Shown: one piece after another, positions 57,278 through 64,000 of the stretch | Layout: each line of letters opens with the position of its first letter | How positions within the stretch are numbered: position 1 is the stretch's first letter | Notes under the pieces: model-generated | Told to the model about the DNA's origin: nothing | Database searches by the model: none | What the model saw: the letters and a program-made list of their open reading frames with translations, nothing else | Program-made: the position numbers and the translations under genes | Source of the DNA: Rhyacophila brunnea | Lineage: Eukaryota; Arthropoda; Insecta; Trichoptera; Rhyacophilidae | Reading direction: 5' to 3' | NCBI GenBank assembly: GCA_022495005.1 | Contig: JAGYXB010002038.1 | Coordinates: forward strand, 62,001-126,000 | Length of the DNA stretch: 64,000 nt

Positions 57278-58203
57278 CAGTGGCGAAGGGTGGAGGTAGG
57301 CTGTTAAGATCCGACTTAAATAGTCCACAATAAACTTTATCAGTCATACGCAATGACATTAATATGGACGAATCATCTGGAAAAGAAAATTACACTCACT
57401 TAATTGTCGGGTCTGCCGAATGGCATAATCTGTTCTAACGCCATTGCAATAAAGGTGATATTTCTATAAATTCCTGATGCTTTTTGTTGGGTCTGCCGAA
57501 TGGTTCGGTTCGAACGGGTTCGCTCAAATGAACATTGACATTGGAAACACTGCTCTAACGCCATTACAATAAAGGTGATATTGCTATAAATTCCCGATGC
57601 GTGATATCACATAATAGAAATTGCGTGACGTCTACATATACATGCGAATGCGCGAATTTACTTGCTAGCTACTGTATTGAGTGCGTCGTCCATTATTAAT
57701 GTCATTGGTCATACGTAACTGTTTTCATTGAACAATAATTTACAGATATATTGGTTAGTTTTTAAAATTCAATTAAACAACGCGAAACCAAGCCATAATA
57801 GATAATAGTTGAAAAATAATCGTCTATCCATAAAATATCTAAAATAATGCCATTAAACCATACATAATTTTGGATATTTTAAAGATTAAATAACATTTTT
57901 AACTACTAACTACTATTTTAGAAAAGTGATCGACAACATGACGTGTAATATGTATTCTTAATTCATCGAAAACAAATAAGTATGAATGAAAAGTGTTTTA
58001 TACTATTTTGTCGAATCACCCATAACATTCCAAAACTACCATGGTTTGGTTTAGGCAAGGTTTAAACGATTTTGAAAAACTAACCGACACCATCTGTAAA
58101 TTGTAGTCTTATTTCAATAAAAACAAATACGAATAACTGACAGTTTAATGACGTATACTATTTATGTTGGATCTTATCAACCTACCCCCACCCTTCGCCA
58201 CTG
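57278..58203. mobile_element. hAT-type inverted-repeat element, 926 bp, 7/8 TSD
   Basis: Begins CAGTGGCGAAGGGTGGAGGT; the right end in reverse complement begins CAGTGGCGAAGGGTGGGGGT, and similarity continues through TTAAGATCCGAC-like sequence for about 46 bp. The flanks TGTTATGG (57270-57277) and TGTTAAGG (58204-58211) match at 7 of 8. Inner blocks are also mirrored (TTTACAGAT..GGTTAGTTTTT near 57741 against AAAAACTAACC..ATCTGTAAA near 58075), so the inverted repeats are long. No transposase ORF. The left arm carries a partial direct duplication. Confidence 0.8.
57411..57600 (+). repeat. Imperfect direct duplication inside the left arm
   Basis: GGGTCTGCCGAATGG occurs at about 57410 and 57490. 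CTAACGCCATT(G/A)CAATAAAGGTGATATT(T/G)CTATAAATTCC(T/C)GATGC occurs at about 57436 and 57556. The second unit contains an additional TTCGGTTCGAACGGGTTCG segment. Confidence 0.8.
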
Positions 58204-58214
58204 TGTTAAGGTAA

Positions 58215-59403
58215 TATAATATTATGATGTAGGTAAGTATTATTATTATAAAATATGAATTAACTAATCTATGTACCTATTCTCTTTGATACGTTATTTA
58301 TTTTCTTTCGAATGCTGTCTTATTACAAGAGAAAAATAACATTATTTCATCAGTGATCATGGTTCCATACAGTAATAAAGTGTTTTATCGATTGATTATA
58401 TTGGTTACCTTCTCATTACCATTCAGCAAAGCGTTACGAGACACGTTTCATAATCTAAGAATTTACTATAATATACATGGTTTAGCACTCAGCAATTAAA
58501 CCGTGTGACCAGAGTTCTTTTTATATTTTCAATGCGTTTGCGGTGTTTTATAATCAATTAGTAAGTGCTTAGCAGTGTAGATATTGCATTTTGTTGAGTT
58601 GTCGCCGGCGTACAATTTCTACAGAATCAATTAAAAAACGAGGAACTTTGTTTTCACGCTTTTGTGTGCGAGCTCTATTGAAAAAAAAATCGCACACTAA
58701 ACGAATTAAGCTGGCCATACACTATTTTCTTTTTAACGGACTGGATTCGGCATATAAACATTGCTGTTTAAAACAACTGACTTTTACTTACTTATGCGCG
58801 CATTGCATTAATCAAAATTCAAGTGAACAAAAAAACATTGAAACGTTTAGTTTACTACACTTTAATTAGAAATAATTTCAAAAATAATTAATTGAAATCA
58901 CCTAAAATGATGTGTAACAAAACAAAAATCATTAGTTAAGTCCCGATAGATGATTTAAACACCTGTAACATAATCAAAATGAACGATTGGAAGAATAGCT
59001 TCTATTTGTCAGGTCCGGTCGGCGATTGGAGCGATTGGATCCAATCGGGCCTCGCCCTTGCTACAGGCCCTGATTATGTGATTGTCGTACAATATTACAC
59101 AGTAAGTTACACTATTGCCACAATATCATAATAATTCCTGCATAATCAAAAAAAAAATGTTCGCAATCTAAATTCTAAAATGTCTATGTTTAATTCATTC
59201 CTCCAGTGTATGGCTGTAATACCTACGTTTTTTCTTGCCAAGAAACTATCGCGTTAAGTGAAATCTTATGTCAACGCCTATGAAAGCTACCTTTGTTGAT
59301 GAAAGGTAACTTATTTTTGTAGTATGTGTACTACAAATTATGTTGCCATATACGTGCATACTCACATTATAACATTAATTTGTAAACGTGTAAAAATATA
59401 TCC
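58215..59403. other. Non-coding DNA
   Basis: The ORF at 58591-58869 has no domain. At about 59010-59083 GATTGGATCCAATCGGGCC, then CTACAGGCCCTG, resembles one end of an inverted-repeat transposon, but no partner end is visible. Confidence 0.4.
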
Positions 59404-59406
59404 TTA

Positions 59407-59557
59407 AAGTGCGGCCACACCGGCAACAAGTCGCGCGACAACTCGTTAAATTTTACGATAATTATCATAATTGCTTAAGAAATTATACGATAATTATCAT
59501 GCTTATCGTAAAATTTAACGAGTTGTCGCGCGACTTGTTTTCGGTGTGGACCCGGCA
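59407..59557. mobile_element. TTA-flanked foldback MITE, copy C (151 bp)
   Basis: Same ends as copy B, with TTA at 59404-59406 and 59558-59560. The centre has an additional TAATTGCTTAAGAAATTATACGA-type stretch compared with copy B, otherwise they look identical. Copy B can be derived from C by one internal deletion between the repeated GATAATTATCAT words. Confidence 0.8.
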
Positions 59558-59798
59558 TTAGGTACAATAATGAAACTATTCACGTTTCAAGATACACAAC
59601 GTTTTTATTAATATCTTGTAATACCTCTTGAATTCTGGATACCTACGTTTTGATTCTGTGCATCTCGACTGTCCGATGATTTCCGTGGCCGTGATTTACA
59701 TAAATTCAAATAATTTAAGTTTTTTGAAATTGAATAATCTTATGAGCTATTAATTATTCCATTTTGAGATCATTTACTGTTAATGGGGTACATGCTCA

Positions 59799-60476
59799 GC
59801 GTAGGTCAAAATGGAGCTTATGTTCTATTTTCAAAGCATGATCCTGGACATACCTTAAACCTTGTAGATAATCTATTTATATAATTTTGAAGCCTTATTA
59901 TGCTTTATATTTATTTTAAACATTTGATGACTGCATAAAGTATTTTTATTACATAAAATAGTATTCTTTTAAACCTCTCGCTCTAATGTTTTAGAATATA
60001 GTCATATTTCAGTACATAAATGTGCAGTGGTGTTAAGATTTTTTACATTTATTAATTTTTAAACGCATTTATAAAACCATCAGTATAATTTATATCGACA
60101 TTATTATAGTGAAATATTTACGATAAAGAAATTATATTGATAATCTCTGTGATCCCAAATTTGACAAGAATTAGGCATTTTATTATTCAAAAAATGGGCA
60201 AGATTAACACATTTGAAGATAATTCTAAAGATACTAATTATAAGCTATGTCTTTGACCATTCAAGTGTGATAAACATCCTACAAATAATGATTGCTTTAT
60301 AATAATTATTGACCTAAGAATAAGGTAGTGTTTTTTTGAAATACGCCATTTCTTTTGCATTCCCCAGTGGTTAAGCTACAACATACGGCCGTAGCCATAA
60401 ATTGACAAACTATAATTGAAGTAGGGAGTAAAATGATGTTAACGCGCGTGTTTAAACAATATGTACCCAACCGAAA
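59799..60476 (+). repeat. Dispersed repeat, copy 2 (partner at 6165-6902)
   Basis: Aligns with 6165-6730 in the same orientation, including the left arm of the inner MITE (ACCTAAGAATAAGG at 60312). It then continues with the MITE interior in the opposite orientation: AAGCTACAACATACGGCCGT, then GTTAACGCGCGTGTTT, then CCCAACCGAAAT. The right MITE arm is absent. Confidence 0.75.
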
Positions 60477-60910
60477 TTTTTTTTATTTTTTTTAAACAGC
60501 TTTCACCCAAAATAGATCATGGCGACCACGCATCTAATTGACGGGTGCATACAAATTCAAATTTTCTAGAATATCGGGATTGGAATATAAGAATACTTAA
60601 CAATGGTTTGTGTTAAGGTATTCTTCGAATATACCTCCTCTTTCCTCGTCGACTCAAGACATTTACGCTGAAGATTTGTTATTCCAAATTATTATTTTCG
60701 TTTCCAGCTAGGTAGGTAGGTATATGACCAAAAAACTGAAGGACTCTTTGGATACATATTATTTAAAATAGCCGGTTTTCACGTTTCTATTTTTCAAAGT
60801 GGAGATATTCGTTATCTGTCCCGTTCATAGAATACATACATAGCATGTGTCACCAAATCTAGAAAATAAAAAACAACATCATTACATATTTTAAAGTATT
60901 TTTTGGACTT

Positions 60911-62434
60911 CAGGGCGGGTATGTTAGAACTTGCGAGTCGTATGGTCGAAAACCGTGTGGTATGACAAGTTAGTATCGCCCGTTTCATACCGTATACGAT
61001 AACACCTATTTTTGAAGCCACTCGCTACGGACTATTTTAACTCGCGAGTGACTAGTTGGCAACATCGCCAAAACCGAGAAAATCGGTGTCTATGGTACAA
61101 GATGAAACGTCAAAAATGAAATGTCAAACGAAATCATTATTTTTGTTGGTTATGTTTGTGTATAATTCCTACAATATTCGATTGATTTAGTATAATATGA
61201 TATAGATATATGTACGTAGAATATAACCTTACATAAATGCGAAACCATATACCTAATATTATTACACTGTAAAACAAGATTTAACAAAATAAACACAGTG
61301 TCTTCAATAATATTTATTTTTATGTAGGTATTTATTCATTACAAACCATTATAAAACATTAACATAATTAATTGAACTCAAGATAACAGAGTATTAAGTA
61401 ACATTGTGAATAGGTAATATAATAATTCGGCATCTTTATTGTTTATAAATTGGTAATGCCGTGTTCTTTCCGTCAGCGAACTCATTCATTTTGACGTTTT
61501 GATTTTCAAGGTCACTGTCACATACGAAACTAAATATCAAAATAAACATGGAAATCGGGTAATAGGTACATGAATTCACGTCCTTCGTCGTGCAAAAGTA
61601 GCAAAAGAATGGAGAGGTTTCAATTAAGTGATCTTAATTGAAATGAGGTAGGTGAGGTTATGTCCGTCTCAACATTATACCTACCTACGACTTTTTAATT
61701 CTCCATGGATATAATATTATAAACGTAATAATGTGTCAAAATATAACATACATCTTCTATGTCTTTGATTAATTTTAATCTATACAACCATATTCATTTT
61801 TTCGCATTGTAAACTCTTCACGCTTGTAGGTAGGTAGTAACATTAAACTTAAGATACCTAATAAACCTATATGGCGTGAGAATTTGTAAAATATATCTCA
61901 CAAGCTCTTTGTTTAATCGAAAATTACGTATAAATAGTGCATCACTGAGTGAAAAAGCATTTTGACATAAGTTAACATAATTATTTGATCTGTTTCGCGG
62001 ATGATTACGTGATCCTAAAAGTGCCGCAAAAGTAACTATTTATGGGATTGACATATTTTACAATAATTGGGTGAACGATACAAATCTATAGCAATGCTTT
62101 GGCGAAATATAAAATAATAATATGTAGGTAATTATTCTCGCGAGCCCAATAATAAAATACTATCTTTTCGCAGCCTAACCTTTCACTTTTATTTGACAGT
62201 TGAAAACTAAACTGCGTTATCGGCGCGAGACATCAGTGCGCATGCTCACATACTCAACTCGTATGGGGGACTATGGTCACGAGTGCCCTTTGGTATGGGC
62301 AATATTGTCGACACAGATTATGACTAATTCAGGTAGTGATAAGTTTCGACATGCCTTATTTCGATAACCTACGTCACTTTCGCGAATGACTACGATGTTT
62401 CACACGACTCGCAAGTTCTAACATAAGGCCCCTG
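60911..62434. mobile_element. hAT-like inverted-repeat element, about 1.5 kb
   Basis: The left end CAGGGCGGGTATGTTAGAAC continues CTTGCGAGTCGTATGG. The right end in reverse complement reads CAGGGGCCTTATGTTAGAAC, then CTTGCGAGTCGTGTGA, giving a terminal inverted repeat of about 33 bp with few differences. A CAGGG-type terminus suggests hAT. However, the flanking 8-mers (TTGGACTT and TCCTCTTG) do not match, so the TSD is not confirmed. The interior has no transposase ORF; the minus-strand ORF at 60812-61021 crosses the boundary and is not a gene. Confidence 0.65.
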
Positions 62435-62444
62435 TCCTCTTGCC

Positions 62445-64000
62445 CTAATATAACAAAATATTTAAAAAATATACTTAATATGTTTCTCTCTCAATACAAT
62501 ATAATAACTTCTTATTACACAAATTATATACGTCCTAAAATAATGTACTTTAATAATGTAATCTTGTGGAGTATTTTTACAGCAAATTATGTTAGGCTGT
62601 AAAATAAGTGGAGAAAATTGCGTTTCAGAACATGATTTCAATTTAATTCGACTAGAAAATATTCAGTTAAAGTATTTCGTCAAAAGTGTGTCCACGGTTG
62701 TTTAGCCAACATAATAGAATCCAGTTAAATTGTCGTTTGTCTAAAAATAATTGCGTTTGTGAGTACTGTACCAACAGAATAAAACGGTATTAAAAAAAAC
62801 TGACATTTGACATAAATAAAGCATGCTCTGCGAGCGAAATGGCAGAATGACTGCATCGTACGATGTTATCGTAGGCTTTTTTTATAAAAAAGAGAAGAAA
62901 AAACAGAATAGTGCGTGACGTCAGAAGTAGAGAGTTGCGCTAGCTGGCATAGCAACAGTGCAGCAACTGTCAGTTAGTAAGAGGTCTCTCAAACTGGCGC
63001 ACGTGTACATTTTTCTATTATAAATGGTTATCTTCATAATTTTATTCGGTGTATAAAAGAGAATTCAGTTTTTCAACACATACCTAAAATGTTTTAGTAT
63101 TTTAATTTTATTTCCAATTTCAATCTCATAATTTGAATAAACTGTAGCCTACGGAATTTACACGATCTATGCTACCTCCTACACAATATTACATATTATA
63201 TTCGTGGATATGCACGTTGAAATTGTAGTCCTGCAGATTTTTCAGGCATTGGTGCAGACGAATTTTGTATTGCTTACTGCTCATAGACTACATAGTTCTC
63301 GAGCTTTTCAATTCATAAAGAAACTCATTTTAAAAAGATAATTTAAAACGCAAAACGATTTACGGAAAAAATCTTCTGCTTAACCTGTAGGTACCCTACA
63401 TACTTACTAAAATAAAGTTTGATACTTAATTAAATGATGATCTTAAAGCGATATATAGCTAAATTTTATATTTTATTTAGTATTTGTATCTACCCAACAT
63501 TTATTTTCAGTTGTATTTCAATTTATAATGTTATGTAATAAAATGGGTACCTACTTTATTTAAATCCGTTTAATCAATTATGTCATAAAACTATTGAATA
63601 TCAATGCATAAAACTATCAACATAATTGATTGATGATCTTCAAAAAATATCGCACCAAAAACCAGAAAAATACCAAATGGGTACCCATAAAAAGTTTGAC
63701 AGACACTAGATTAGAATAATAATTTTAAATATCGAATCTGAAAATGGTGGGAAATAGAATGAATAAAACAATAGTCTTACTTTTACCTTATACAATAAGT
63801 CGTTGATGACCTAACGAAAGCAATAGATAATTAATTATGAATAATGTCTTTTATAATATTTTAAATACTCAATAATTATTTAAAAAAATCTTTTGTTTGT
63901 TATTTTAAATATATCGTTAGAGTTTAAGGAATGAAAAGACAAGGAACATGGTCTGGTGTCTGGTTATCTGAATATTCGTATTGATTTTAATTAAAAATTT
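62445..64000. other. Non-coding AT-rich DNA at the window end
   Basis: No recognised gene. A locally GC-richer patch at about 62820-63005 contains GACTGCATCGTACGATGTTATCG, a small inverted repeat, and GTGCGTGACGTCAGAAG, a CRE-like TGACGTCA. This may hint at a promoter but is not enough to call one. Confidence 0.4.

Noticed and set aside
57490..57535. tRNA B box at GGTTCGAACGGGTTCG
   Set aside because: No A box at the right distance; it is an extra segment in a duplicated hAT arm.
1..64000. CRISPR arrays, bacterial operons, prophage or viral genes
   Set aside because: No regularly spaced repeats, no prokaryotic gene density and no viral structural or replication domains were seen.

Overview
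The window is AT-rich eukaryotic DNA with almost no host coding capacity. It reads as intergenic or intronic insect DNA packed with transposable-element (TE) debris. Supporting signs are the A/T-dominated background with long TAATATTA-type runs, many dispersed TAGGTA/TACCTA words, insect-type non-LTR retrotransposons (RTE-like and R1 clade), tRNA-derived SINEs and many short inverted-repeat DNA elements. An aphid-like hemipteran is my best guess, but a lepidopteran or other insect cannot be excluded by eye. There is no operon, rRNA gene, CRISPR array or prokaryotic feature, and I recognised no host gene.

Layout: 0-8 kb holds a foldback repeat (78-229), a hAT-type MITE with a perfect 8-bp target-site duplication (TSD) (2904-3243), a decayed LINE 3' end on the minus strand (3828-4260) and one copy of a two-copy repeat containing a flipped MITE (6165-6902). 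8-11 kb holds a tRNA-derived SINE and LINE relics, including one LINE that lost its catalytic core and is frameshifted at the deletion joint (9146-9738). 11-14.6 kb is featureless. 14.9-19.2 kb is a nested TE pile: a GC-rich foldback element (14985-16375), then a minisatellite-ended inverted repeat (16795-19222) enclosing a TTAAGG-ended MITE (17350-19075), itself split by a decayed R1-clade LINE. An empty, unsplit copy of the MITE lies at 44044-44400.

22-37 kb holds old interspersed repeats, a 213-bp palindromic insertion with a 12-bp TSD that looks Penelope/hammerhead-related (26047-26259), a hAT deletion derivative (29318-29844), further SINE copies (two of them split by later insertions) and a TTA-flanked foldback MITE. 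40.6-43.8 kb is the one intact coding unit: a full-length APE-type non-LTR retrotransposon on the minus strand with a 994-residue endonuclease/reverse-transcriptase ORF and a perfect 14-bp TSD. 48.5-51.6 kb holds the second hAT derivative with a perfect 8-bp TSD and a pair of 231/232-bp hAT-type MITEs. 54-64 kb holds more of the same families, two larger hAT-type inverted-repeat elements (57278-58203 and 60911-62434) and an isolated CpG-rich patch (55490-55655).

The only plausible expressed protein is the retrotransposon polyprotein at 40664-43648. It could in principle mobilise itself. Most of the other elements are non-autonomous or dead and would depend on transposases or reverse transcriptases encoded elsewhere. 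All boundaries and TSDs were read by eye.
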